Of a stretch of 64,000 bases of DNA, positions 53,350 through 62,800 are shown one piece after another. The number at the start of each line of letters is the position of its first letter. Within the stretch, counting starts at the first letter, position 1. This DNA comes from Nocardia cyriacigeorgica (GTDB taxonomy: Bacteria; Actinomycetota; Actinomycetes; Mycobacteriales; Mycobacteriaceae). The notes under the pieces were generated by a model. It saw nothing but the letters and a program-made list of their open reading frames with translations. It made no database searches and was not told the DNA's origin. The translations under genes were made by a program, and so were the position numbers. The stretch is from contig NZ_VBUT01000008.1 in the NCBI RefSeq assembly GCF_005863245.1, positions 336,083-400,082 on the forward strand. The letters run 5' to 3'.

Positions 53350-54098
53350 GACGCGATCTCCTCGATGAATTTGGCGCCCACCAGGTCGACGACGGGCATG
53401 ACGGTGAAGTACTGGGTGCCGCCGCCCGGCTGCCCGAACCAGGGTGCGACCGGGCCCGCCCACACCGGCGTTTCGCTGATCACCCGCCAGCGGCGGTAAC
53501 CCGAATGCGCGTAGTCGATCGGGAGCGAACGTTCGACGAAAGGTGTGCCCATGTCGTACATCAGGCGCGTATAGGTCGAACCGAACGAGTCCAGAATCCG
53601 GCCCGGTGCGAGACGGATCGGCGCGCGGCCCGTGGGATCGGCGAAACCGTCCGGATGTTGCTTCGGATCCGGCCAGATCAACCGCCGTTCACCCATCGGC
53701 AGCGTGCGATCCTCGGGCACCACGAACCGTTGAACCCAATCGTCTTCGGTGAATTCGCCGAAAACACCGCCCGCATCGTCATCCAGCAACGCCTGCACAG
53801 CCGGATGCGAAATAGGCGCCCCGCCGAGCGCGCCCGCGGTCCCGCGCCCAGGAGCCAGCGGCTGCGACCCGCTGAGCCCGCCACCGATCATGCCGAGCAT
53901 GCCCCAGCACGCGGCATCCTGCCGCGTGTACACGCAGCGGTCGTGCCTGCCACCGCGTTCGTACCAGAACACCTCGAACGTGCCCTCGTCCTCCCCGGGC
54001 ACAAGGCAATAATGATCGTCGGCCAGCCGGCCGATCGAATAAATCGAGTCCGGCACCTTCAGCCCGCGCAGGATCATCCCGAGCTCGTTGTAATCCAC
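53346..54098 (-). CDS. TNT-domain toxin (NAD+ glycohydrolase candidate) with an immunity-like N-terminal domain
   Basis: A 250-residue protein from GTG 54098, preceded by GAGGAGAGGG. Residues about 1-75 form a small domain paralogous to the following 94-residue gene (PDSIYSIGRL, then VFWYERGGR). Residues about 130-250 match the TNT domain of M. tuberculosis CpnT, which destroys NAD: GRILDSFGSTYTRLMYDMGTPF, ERSLPIDYAHSGYRRWRVI and PWFGQPGGGTQYF with the key Gln. No signal peptide or membrane span is seen, so export, if any, needs another factor. It is coupled to the next gene. Confidence 0.82.
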   Translation of the reverse strand: MDYNELGMILRGLKVPDSIYSIGRLADDHYCLVPGEDEGTFEVFWYERGGRHDRCVYTRQDAACWGMLGMIGGGLSGSQPLAPGRGTAGALGGAPISHPAVQALLDDDAGGVFGEFTEDDWVQRFVVPEDRTLPMGERRLIWPDPKQHPDGFADPTGRAPIRLAPGRILDSFGSTYTRLMYDMGTPFVERSLPIDYAHSGYRRWRVISETPVWAGPVAPWFGQPGGGTQYFTVMPVVDLVGAKFIEEIAS

Positions 54099-54112
54099 GT
54101 CCTGCCCTCTCC

Positions 54113-54514
54113 TCAGCCCAGCAGATTCTCGAACTCGCGCTCCGCGGCCCTTAGGGCATCCCGGTCCAGAACCGCAGGCACAAACTTCCGTTCCCGCGCG
54201 TGAGCAACGAACTCGGCCGGCACCTCCACCCCGTACTGCCGCACGAAGTACCCCCAGTACGAGGGCCACGCCCACGTCCCGTCGGTCGAGTATCCGATCG
54301 ACACCACCCGCTTCGCGGCCGGGTCCAGAGGATCGTCGATCGACGCGGTCACCCAGAGCGCGCTGGACTCATCCAGGTACGTGGCCAGGGACGAACGAAC
54401 GTCCTCGTCCAGCTTGCCGAGCCTTTCCCGCGCGGAGACCTGCCCGAACGCGGACTCGTCGTCCGCGTCATCGAGCTGGGCGACTACTTCGGTGAGATCG
54501 GGCAGTACGTTCAT
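54113..54514 (-). CDS. Hypothetical protein in the toxin island
   Basis: A 133-residue acidic protein from ATG 54514 with GGGAAG upstream. It opens with a charged helical region (DLTEVVAQLDDADDESAFGQ) and has a central SIGYSTDGTWAWPSYWGYFVRQYGVEVPAEF block with several aromatic residues. It lies between the pentapeptide gene (4 bases) and the TNT toxin (14 bases) on the same strand. The family is not recognised. An immunity or chaperone role is possible from position only. Confidence 0.7.
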   Translation of the reverse strand: MNVLPDLTEVVAQLDDADDESAFGQVSARERLGKLDEDVRSSLATYLDESSALWVTASIDDPLDPAAKRVVSIGYSTDGTWAWPSYWGYFVRQYGVEVPAEFVAHARERKFVPAVLDRDALRAAEREFENLLG

Positions 54515-54518
54515 GGTT

Positions 54519-55124
54519 TCAGGTTCTTCCCATCAGTTCTTGCCGGTGCTCAGCATCGCCGTTCGGGTTCTGATTTCCGGGTACAAGGATCCGTACATTC
54601 GCGCCGTGGCTGCTGAGCCAGTCCGCGAGCTCTTGGCCGTCCAGTGCCCGCGAGTCGGATCCATCGAGGATCTGCGCAGGACCATATGCGATGCCCGTCA
54701 TTCCTTCGATGAGTGTTGTCTCGTCCAGCAAGACCTCGATCGCACACGCCTCGAATCGTGCTCCGCGCAGGTTCGCTCCGCGGAGGTCGGCGTTGATCAG
54801 GTTGCAGTCGGTGAATACCGCCTCGCTGAGATTCGAAGAACGCATCTTCGTCCGGCAGAACGACGTCTTGGTGATCGAGCACGACCTGAGATCAGCATGT
54901 GCCAGATCGGCGTAATCCCACTCGACCCGGGCGATTCTCGAGCGGGCCAAATCGGCACCGGTGAAATCTGTTTCGGACAGGTCTGAGCGGTAGATGACTG
55001 CATCGCGGATGATGGTTCCGCGGAAAGACGAACCGTTCATCTGGCAGTTGGAGAAGTCGCCGCCGGTGAGATCCGCTGTATCGAACTTGTGGCCGTATGC
55101 GGCGAATCCCTCGCCCGTGCGCAA
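54519..55124 (-). CDS. Pentapeptide-repeat protein, start uncertain
   Basis: About 140 residues of A(D/N)LXX-type pentapeptides (ADLTGGDFSNCQMNGSSF, SDLSETDFTGADL, ADLAHADLRSC, ADLRGANLRGARF) predict a right-handed beta helix. The C-terminal part is GQELADWLSSHGANVRILV. The frame has no ATG or GTG ahead of the repeats after the previous stop; the first usable codon is TTG 55124, with a poor site. In contrast, ATG 55225 directly after the previous stop opens a different frame that ends at 55037. The gene may thus use TTG, or may have suffered a frameshift. Pentapeptide proteins often guard targets or act as immunity factors. Confidence 0.6.
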   Translation of the reverse strand: MRTGEGFAAYGHKFDTADLTGGDFSNCQMNGSSFRGTIIRDAVIYRSDLSETDFTGADLARSRIARVEWDYADLAHADLRSCSITKTSFCRTKMRSSNLSEAVFTDCNLINADLRGANLRGARFEACAIEVLLDETTLIEGMTGIAYGPAQILDGSDSRALDGQELADWLSSHGANVRILVPGNQNPNGDAEHRQELMGRT

Positions 55125-55225
55125 GCGCCTGCCGCGCCGTCCATGGCTGTTGGAAACATCGGGGACCCCATGCCTCGGTCGGACGCTTCGCCAGGTGGTG
55201 TCGGGTCCTTGTCTGCGAACACCAT

Positions 55226-55771
55226 CTAGAACTCGAAAGTGCCGTTCTGGGGCCATAACCCGTGCTGGCGGCTGCGCGCTTCCGCCCATGCTTTCGCATG
55301 TCGGACCGATTCGTGGATCGCGCGTGTGGTCGATGTGAATTTCAGGGTTTGTTTGTTGATCACCAGTTGATGTTCGATCGGTGGCTGCGCCGGCGTCTGA
55401 GTCTCGGATCGGGCTGACACCCGGTACTCGATCTCCTCCGTTGTTTCCCATATCCGTTCGATGTCGACCCGCCATATCGGTGGATACACCCGGTATCCCC
55501 GCACCGGCCGACCCGTCCTGATCGCTTCGTCGTATTCCTCGCCGATCGTCTCCGGCTCGAGGCTCGAATGGGCCGTGATCACACCCGTCTGCTTGTTGAC
55601 GACGTAGTTGCCCAGGCCGAGCCCTTCGCCGCTGGCCAGCTCCTCCTCGGTCAGGACCGTTTGGCAAACCCAGCCATATTCGCACTGTAGTACCCAGAAA
55701 TCGCGAGTTGCCCCAAGAGTATCCGCCAAGAATCCGCGGACCTGCTCCCGAGTTTCCAATGGCTCCACCAT
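55226..55771 (-). CDS. Immunity protein candidate B (YrhB/Imm35-like), paralogue of 59028-59546
   Basis: A 181-residue protein that aligns along its whole length with the protein of 59028-59546: T(K/R)EQV near the start, HGW(L/V)C-type residues near 35 (here YGWVCQTV), VVN..TGV near 60, EEYDEAIRTGRPVRGYRVYPP, IEYRV and HQLVINKQTL, and a WP..GT end. The alternation of short strands with VNKQTG resembles YrhB/Imm35-type immunity proteins found after papain-like toxin domains; this link is by eye and moderate. It lies two genes after the RelA/SpoT-like toxin end, in the same operon. Confidence 0.7.
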   Translation of the reverse strand: MVEPLETREQVRGFLADTLGATRDFWVLQCEYGWVCQTVLTEEELASGEGLGLGNYVVNKQTGVITAHSSLEPETIGEEYDEAIRTGRPVRGYRVYPPIWRVDIERIWETTEEIEYRVSARSETQTPAQPPIEHQLVINKQTLKFTSTTRAIHESVRHAKAWAEARSRQHGLWPQNGTFEF

Positions 55772-55840
55772 GGCTCAGTGAACCCCCCTCTTGTCGGACC
55801 TATGTTTGTGAAAGCCATTCTGCACGAGTCGCTCTGGCGC

Positions 55841-56425
55841 CTAATCCGTGGATCGGGAGCGCCGGTACATTTCGGCGACTTGTTTGTGCGGGAGATTGGG
55901 CCAGAGTGAGAGCTGGCCGGTCTGTCTGTCGATGACTCCGACACCGGATCCGGCTCGCCTCGATCTGGGTCGGCGTGGTGCCGATTCGCTCGCCGGTTCG
56001 TCCATCGCGGCGGGGATCAGCGGATAGACGACGAAACCGGCGTCGAATTCGTACACGCCGCCGCGGCCCCGCTTGCCGGAATGAGCGCGGCCCATCCACT
56101 CGTCGGCGATGGCCTGGGCTTGAAAGATGTCAACCGGTCCGGCGCCGGGCCTCGGTGCCGGTTCGGTGCTTCGAGGGAGGAGCGGGATGGCGACTCCCTC
56201 GACCTTCGGGACCGCACCACTTTCGCGTTGCCGGTAGATCTCGAGCGCAGCGGCCTCGGCTGTGATTGGTGTTGTTGCCGGATCGTTGGCAGGGTCGGAT
56301 AGTTCGACTGGTTCCCAAGTGCCCGTGGCGCTGAAGGATTCGGTCTGGCCACTTGGGAGGTGACGGATGATATCGGTCCGGCCCGAGGCATTGCGCCGGG
56401 TGAAGTACGAGACTTGTTCGGGCAC
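55841..56425 (-). CDS. Hypothetical protein, immunity candidate
   Basis: A 194-residue protein from ATG 56425, six bases after the stop of the previous gene. The N-terminal third (SYFTRRNASGRTDIIRHLPSG) has short strands; a Pro-rich middle follows; the C-terminal half (IADEWMGRAHSG, VYEFDAGFVVYPLIP, GVGVIDRQTGQLSLWP) has the D-R-Q-T-G turn also found in YrhB/Imm35-like proteins. Its position in a coupled row after the giant toxin suggests an immunity function against one of its domains. No confident family call is possible. Confidence 0.65.
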   Translation of the reverse strand: MPEQVSYFTRRNASGRTDIIRHLPSGQTESFSATGTWEPVELSDPANDPATTPITAEAAALEIYRQRESGAVPKVEGVAIPLLPRSTEPAPRPGAGPVDIFQAQAIADEWMGRAHSGKRGRGGVYEFDAGFVVYPLIPAAMDEPASESAPRRPRSRRAGSGVGVIDRQTGQLSLWPNLPHKQVAEMYRRSRSTD

Positions 56426-56431
56426 GTACTA

Positions 56432-56887
56432 CTACTCCTTCGTCGATGGATATCTGGGCTCGTAGTCGAACGACGGTTGTTGACCGGCATCCTGCCTGGC
56501 GAACTCGTCCTCCCACATCGTGTACGTCCGCTGGAACAACGACGCAACCAGCGCTCGTTCCTCCGGTGTCATATGGCGTCTCTCAGCTCTACGCTGTTCG
56601 AATATCGCTGAAATCGTTTCGTACAGTGCGAAGACCGGGCCGGATCCGCGAAGATGTTCCATCCGCGCCTCCTCGACCGCCCGGATGAAATCCCGCTCGG
56701 ACCTGAACGTTCTTATGTGGCTTTCGGTACGCGCGCTGAGCACCTCCTCCACGATCTCGAACGGCGCGGTTTCGAACCTACCCGTGTCGTTATTCAATAT
56801 GCTGCCGACATCACGGCCGTCCGGGGTCGATTCCACCTTGATCGGACGGGCGAAGTATTGGTAGTAGCGTGGGCGTGCCGAGGTCAT
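56432..56887 (-). CDS. Hypothetical protein coupled to the giant toxin, antitoxin candidate
   Basis: A 151-residue protein whose ATG 56887 overlaps the toxin stop (ATGA), so both are made together. It starts with a small beta part (RYYQYFARPIKVESTPDGRDVGSILNN) and continues as charged helices (RDFIRAVEEARMEHLRGSGPVFALYETISAIFEQRRAERRHMTPEERALV). No family is recognised. As the first gene after the RelA/SpoT-like C-terminal domain it is the best candidate for its antidote, by the general rule that immunity genes directly follow toxin tips. Confidence 0.7.
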   Translation of the reverse strand: MTSARPRYYQYFARPIKVESTPDGRDVGSILNNDTGRFETAPFEIVEEVLSARTESHIRTFRSERDFIRAVEEARMEHLRGSGPVFALYETISAIFEQRRAERRHMTPEERALVASLFQRTYTMWEDEFARQDAGQQPSFDYEPRYPSTKE

Positions 56888-59800
56888 GTCAGTCCCCTTT
56901 CTAAGGCCATCTGAAACATCTCGACAGAACGTCGTTCGAGTGCGGCCTTCAGTGCAGATTCGTTCGGTGTCAGCTCCCTGCCTTCGGACTCGGCCAGCGC
57001 TTTGAGATCACGCCTGCCTTCATAGAGAGCGTGCTCGTAATTCGCAACCTCGTCGATGTGGCTGAGATGCAGCCGAAGCTCGGCGATATGACCGTTCGGC
57101 ATCCGTACCTTCATTTGCAGGTCGCGGTAGCCTGACCCGACTGGTTCGTTGAATCGGTCATCGAAATCGACAATCTCGATACGCTCATCGCTTGCAAGCA
57201 AACCGGCGGCGCGATAGATGTCCGAAACGCTGTCGAACACGATCTTCGCCCCGACGAGATCGGTCAGTCGGGAAACGTTTCCCTCGTAACCGGCAACCTT
57301 GTCCTCGGCGCGCACCCGGTCCTTCGGCTCGTTCCGCCAACCGGCCTGGCCGTCTGTTTCCAGAGCAACTTCGCGGACAACAGCGTTCAACGCATCCTGT
57401 GTAGCTTCCCATTGCTGGTACTGCCGATCGAGATATTGGCTCCTGTACTGGGGGTCGTCCTTTCTGCTCACATCGAAATCGGGTTGGCGCCGGTCCGTAT
57501 CCAAGTACTCCTCGGCGCAGGCACGTAATGCCTCCGAGATTGTGTGTTGTTCCGGTGTCAGCGGAGTCGGCTCGGGTCCTGGTGCAGATTCGTGCTCGGC
57601 AAGTATTTCGTCGGGCCCGCGGTCGCGCACTTCGTGTGCGGCATCGATCAGTACGGGAATCGCCTCGGGGTGATTCATCAGCGATCCGAGCGTCTTCGGG
57701 CGAGCGAGTAGAGATTTCTCCAGGTAGTCGGTCTCCTGAAGCAGAGCCGCCAGCTCGGGATGCTGTGGGAGAAGCCGGCGAATTGCCTGACCGATCGGCA
57801 CCTCAGCGCCGTCTACTACCACGGTAGTGCCTTGTTCGTCGGCACGGCTCAACGCTTGCGCTACATGCGGCTGGGCCAGATACTCCTCTGCGTCGAGCAG
57901 CGGTGACACATGTTGGCCGATCGCCGACGGATCGGTTCCCTCTCCGCTATCGCCAGTTTCGCCGGCGGGGCGGTTCGGCGGCCCTTCTGGAGGTTCGGTT
58001 GAGGCATTGGGGTAACCCTGATCCGGGTCGAGCACGGGATTCCGGTCGGAGTCCATTGTGATTGCCCAGACGTCACCGACGCCCTCCGTAAACGGGAAGT
58101 AATCGGTGATAGTTCGCGTTTGGAAGTCGACCCACAGAACTCTGCCGTTGTCGTTGATCAACGCGAGTTGGTGAGAGCCTGGATCGCAAGGTAGCCCGGT
58201 ACCAGGGTCGATCTCTGGTGGATCTGTGGGTGCCCACTCGACAAGAACTGCAGCACTTGCGCCAGGGCCTGCGTCGGCCACCCGTTGCATGACCTCATCG
58301 AGCCCATCGTCACCGGTTCCGGTGTACGAGTACCGTGCGCCCGCCCATTCCTCCATGTTCGAGATGCCGTCTATTTCGCCCGCCCAATCCGGTCGCCCGA
58401 ATTCGTCGGTCTCGAGCATCCTTGCAGCCGCCGCTTGGGGGTCCCCGTAGTAGGTCGACAAGCCCGCTCGTGTGGCGTCGACACAGTTGATGCCCCGGCC
58501 GGAGTCAGCCCACGGTCCGCCGTCATTGACTTCGTCTACCCACGAGTGGTTGACGGGCGGGTGTACCAACGGTTCACCGTTGGAGTCCCGAGGTACCGCG
58601 TTCTCGACAGCTTGCTGAAACTCGGGTTCGACGGGACGCAGACCACCGGGCTGTTCAAACGGGCGAACTTCATCGAGCGTCCGACGGGGCACTTCATCTG
58701 GGTGAGCGGGAGTGTCCGACGGTTGAGATGAACCGGCTGATGAGTGGTCGGGCGCGGGTGATCCGGGCCTCCCTGCGGGGGTGGGACCTGCGAGGCCGGC
58801 CGGGGCAGCCGTCTGGGGGCGGTCTTGGCCGGCAATGTGATCAGACGCGCGGGGTCTTCCGCCTCTGACCTCGTCCTGCGAAGCGCTGGGTGGATGTGCG
58901 TTCTGTGCTGTTGTTCGTGAATCTGGCTCCTGGCCGTGGCCTAGGGGCCCGGGGTTCTGTTGGTGATTGTCTGACGTCGACCGAGGATGAATCTCGCGAC
59001 TATCGCCAGACCGATCGTCATTCGCCGCTAGTACGCGGTAGTCCCCGCTTCCGGCCACGTCCCGTCCTGGGTCTTGCGCCAGTCCAGCCATGACGTCACC
59101 ACTGCTGATGTGGTCCCGGTTGGTTGGTATTCCAGCGTTCGTTTGTTGATCACGAGGTGGAAGGTGTTCGGAGGTTTCCGCTCGGCGAGTTCCGTCACCT
59201 GGTACTCGATCTGGTCGATCGTCTCGTTGGTGCGGCGAAGGCTGATGCGGTTCTGCGGTGGGTAGACCTGACGTGCGGTCGGTTGTTGTCCGGTCCGCAT
59301 CGCTCGTGTGTAATCCTCCGCGATTTTCGGGCCCGGCCAGCTCGGGTATCGGTGCACCACTCCGGTCTCCGCGTTCACTACCAGACTCGTCATCCCGACC
59401 CTCTGGCTGAACGTCGTGTCCGGCCCGGGTTGCGGGCTGCATAGCCAGCCGTGCTCGATCTCCCCGATCCGATAGCTCCGGCTGGGACCGAAGATCTGCT
59501 CCAGGTACTGCTGGACCTGTTCCTTGGTTCTGTACGGCGCCGGCATCGTAGTTAACTCCTTGATCAGCAGGGATTGGCGTGAACCACACATCGAGCGATG
59601 CGTTCGCCATATAGATAGGTGGGTGGTCGGACATTTCCCCGGACTGAGGATCCCACCACACCGGGCCATCGGCGCCGAGGGGGTAGACGATGACTGTTGC
59701 GTGTGTGCCTCCGGAGCGAGGAGTCCCGTTCGCGTTGTATTCGAATTGCTGCGTTTCGGGGTTCCACGCATGCCACTCATTGACTATCAGCGCTGCCGAT

Positions 59801-62800
59801 CCAGGACCCAGCTGAGTAATCCACGAATGCATAGATGCGAACTGCTCAGGTACAGATCTTTCGCCGTTATCAAAGCTCAGAAGCCCGCCCCCGAGCCAGC
59901 GCTCTGCTCGGCTCAGTCCGCTGAACTCACCGGTGGATTCGTCAAGAGTTCCGTTCGCCGACCGATCTGGCCACCGCGGTGCGGACACCTGAGGATTACC
60001 GAAGAACGACGACAGCGCCGACAACGAGCAGTCGAGGCAATTGTTGCCGCGGCCGGCTACGGTCGGGCCACCATCGTTGATGAGCCGACCGTAGGGGTGC
60101 GTACGAGGGTCCGCGCCTATCTGGAAGCCATTTCCTGCGCGAAGCGAGTCTTGTACGGCAGTTTGATATTCGACCTGTTCCACCGCTTGAAGTTCAGTCC
60201 TACCGAACCTCCTGAGGTCCGATGGATTTCCGAGCCGTGTCGGAGTATTACTGGCCGCGATGTCGTCACTGAGTTGCCGCAGATCATCCTGAGTGAGCCC
60301 CGGGTTGCCAGTTGTCGACACCGTCGGGAGGCCGAGTTGGTGACGAATCTGGCCGGTAGCGTCATCGGCGTTGCTGTGGGGTGGTAGGGCGCTGAGGTTT
60401 TCGCGGTTGTTGTCCACAGTCAGTTGAACATGGGCGTCTGCCGGGTCGGTGGTGTACACGACGTCGACCAGGAGGGCGTCACCGCTGAGTAGACGTTGCT
60501 CGTTATTGAATGCGCGGTCGACTGACCGCTCAACCGATTCCATGAACTGCCGAACATCATGCGGCGGGACGTTTCGTGCAACATCGAGGTTGATCCGAAT
60601 GGATATCACCGAAAGGCGGTGCCCGGAAGGAAGTTCGTACCGGCGGACATCGTATCCCGGCCTCTGACGAGAGTTGTGGTTTCGGGAGGTAGAGACCGGG
60701 GTTGTTCGGCCATCAATCGGTGGCCTATTGCGATAGAACTCGCGGGCCACACGTGCCTGGGCGGTAGGCGTCTGTTGTGGCTGGCGGGTGCGCGGCGGTG
60801 TGTTCTGTCGCGGATTCGGGACCGGTGAGTGTGGGTGAGTGCCTGGGGTGTTCGGGATCGGGTTGTGGGTGCGGGCAGGGGTGGGTGTGCTGGGGTCGCG
60901 ATGCTGATCCGGGATATGGGCGGTGCGCAGAGGGGCTGTGGATTGCGGTCTGGCGGTCGGTGGGGTCGACCGGTCGGGGTGGCCCAGTGTGGCCGAATGG
61001 GGGCGGCCTCCCAGGGGCGCCGGAGATTCGGCCCGGTTTGGGCCGGCATGCGGGGTGGACTCTGGGGCGCGGGCGTCCGGGAATGCCGGGTACGGGTAGT
61101 GCTGGTTGGTGGTGGAGGGGCTCGGCGCCGGGGAGTTGTTGGCCTGGTCGCGGGCAGGGTTGGGCCACCAGCTGGGGAGTTGGGTTCGCGCCCGGTGGGC
61201 TTCGAGGTTGGTGAAATCGTGGAGGTCGGTGGAGGCGGGGGTTGTGCCTGGGAGAGTGGTGCTCGTGGGGGTGGTGTCGTGGGGAGAGGGCCTGGTTGCT
61301 GGGGAGGAGTCGTGGGTTTCGTCGCGCGCGGGGTCGACGGACTGCTGGTTCGGGGCGCCCGGGTGGTGGTTGCCGGGGTCCGAGGTGGGCGTGTTGTGGG
61401 GCGTATCGGGCGCAGGTGGGTTGGCGGCGAGTTGGGCTCGTTCGGCTTGGAATTCGGCTTCGGTGGGTTGGTAGCGGCCGATGTGGGGGTTGTATTCGCC
61501 GGCGAAGAAGGGGTCGCGGGGGATGGGGCGGCCGTCGTTGAAGTGGGCTACGTATTTGTGGATGGTGGGGTCGTAGCCGGGGCGGTTGGGTGGGGGTGTG
61601 AGGTGGGTTTCGGTCGGCTGGGGCGACGGCGGGTCGGTGGCGACGGAGTCGCGGCTCGGGGCGGTCGGCCGGGTGCTGTCGTTCGAGGGCGGCGTGGGGT
61701 CGCCGGCGCCGGGCCGTGGAGTGGGCGCGGGTGACGTTGCGGGAGTGGAGTCCTGGGGCGACGGCGGGGGTGTCGAGGTGGGTGCGTCGGAACCTGTCGA
61801 GGTGGGTGAGTTCGGCTGCGTGCCGGGGTCGTTGCGGCGTGGTGAGGTCGGCCGGGCAGGGCTATTGGACGGTGGGGTGGGGCGCGTGGATGCGGGGCCG
61901 GCGGCTTGCGGGCTCGGTCCCGGTTGTGTTGTGGGAGTGGGGCTCTGCTGGGGCGAGAGCGGGGTGGACGTGGGTGTGGCGGCGCCAGAGGCGGACGGCG
62001 AGTTCGTCTGCGTGCCGCCATCGAGCGAGGGTGCGGTGGCTGTCGCGGCCGCGGCGGTGGTGTTGGAGGGTGCGACGGTGAGGGGAGCGCCGGTGGTGGA
62101 CTGTGCGTCGGGATCGGTCGGGGTGTTGGGGTCCGGCAGGTCGAGCGGGCTCGGGGTTTGCTCGGCGGGGGCGTCCTGAGGTGGCAGATCCAGGGGACGC
62201 GGAGCTTGGGTGGGTCGACCATCCTGGTCGGGGAGGTCCAGGGGGTCGTTGGCGCGACTCGGGGTGGGGTTCTGGTCGGGGAGGTCGAGTGGGGTGGGTT
62301 CCTGAGTAGGTGCGGGGTCCTGGCTCGGGAGGTCTAGAGGGCTCGGCTCCTGGGTGGGGGCCGGGTTCTGGTTCGGGAGGTCGAGCGGGGTCGGTTCCTG
62401 GGCCGGCGCGGGTTCCTGGCTGGGGAGATCGAGGGGGCTCGGCGTCTGATCGGGAGCAGTAGTGGGGGAATCCTGTTCGGGGAGATCCAACGAACCGACG
62501 GGGGTGTCCGGCGTTTGGTCGCCGGGGCGCGATGGCTGGTTCGGCGACGCGGTGGGAGCGGCCTGGTTCGGCTGTGTCGCTGACGGGCTGTCCGGGGCGG
62601 CGGTGGAGTTCGGCCGCGACTGAGCCGGGTCGCTCGGGGACGCGGGAGCGGACGGGGTGGTGGGAGCCGTGGGCCCGGTCGGCTGGGCGGCGGTGGATGG
62701 ACTCTGCTGGGTGGAGTTGCCGGGTTCGGCCGGTGCTTGCTGCGGTTGCGCTGTGGTCGGGGAGCTGGCCGGGTTCTGCGGATCGGCTGGCGCGCCCTCG

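Noticed and set aside
55037..55225. A 62-residue frame starting right after the stop of the immunity-type gene
   Set aside because: It has a tempting start but covers the pentapeptide gene in another frame and shows no domain; kept only as part of the start problem of that gene.
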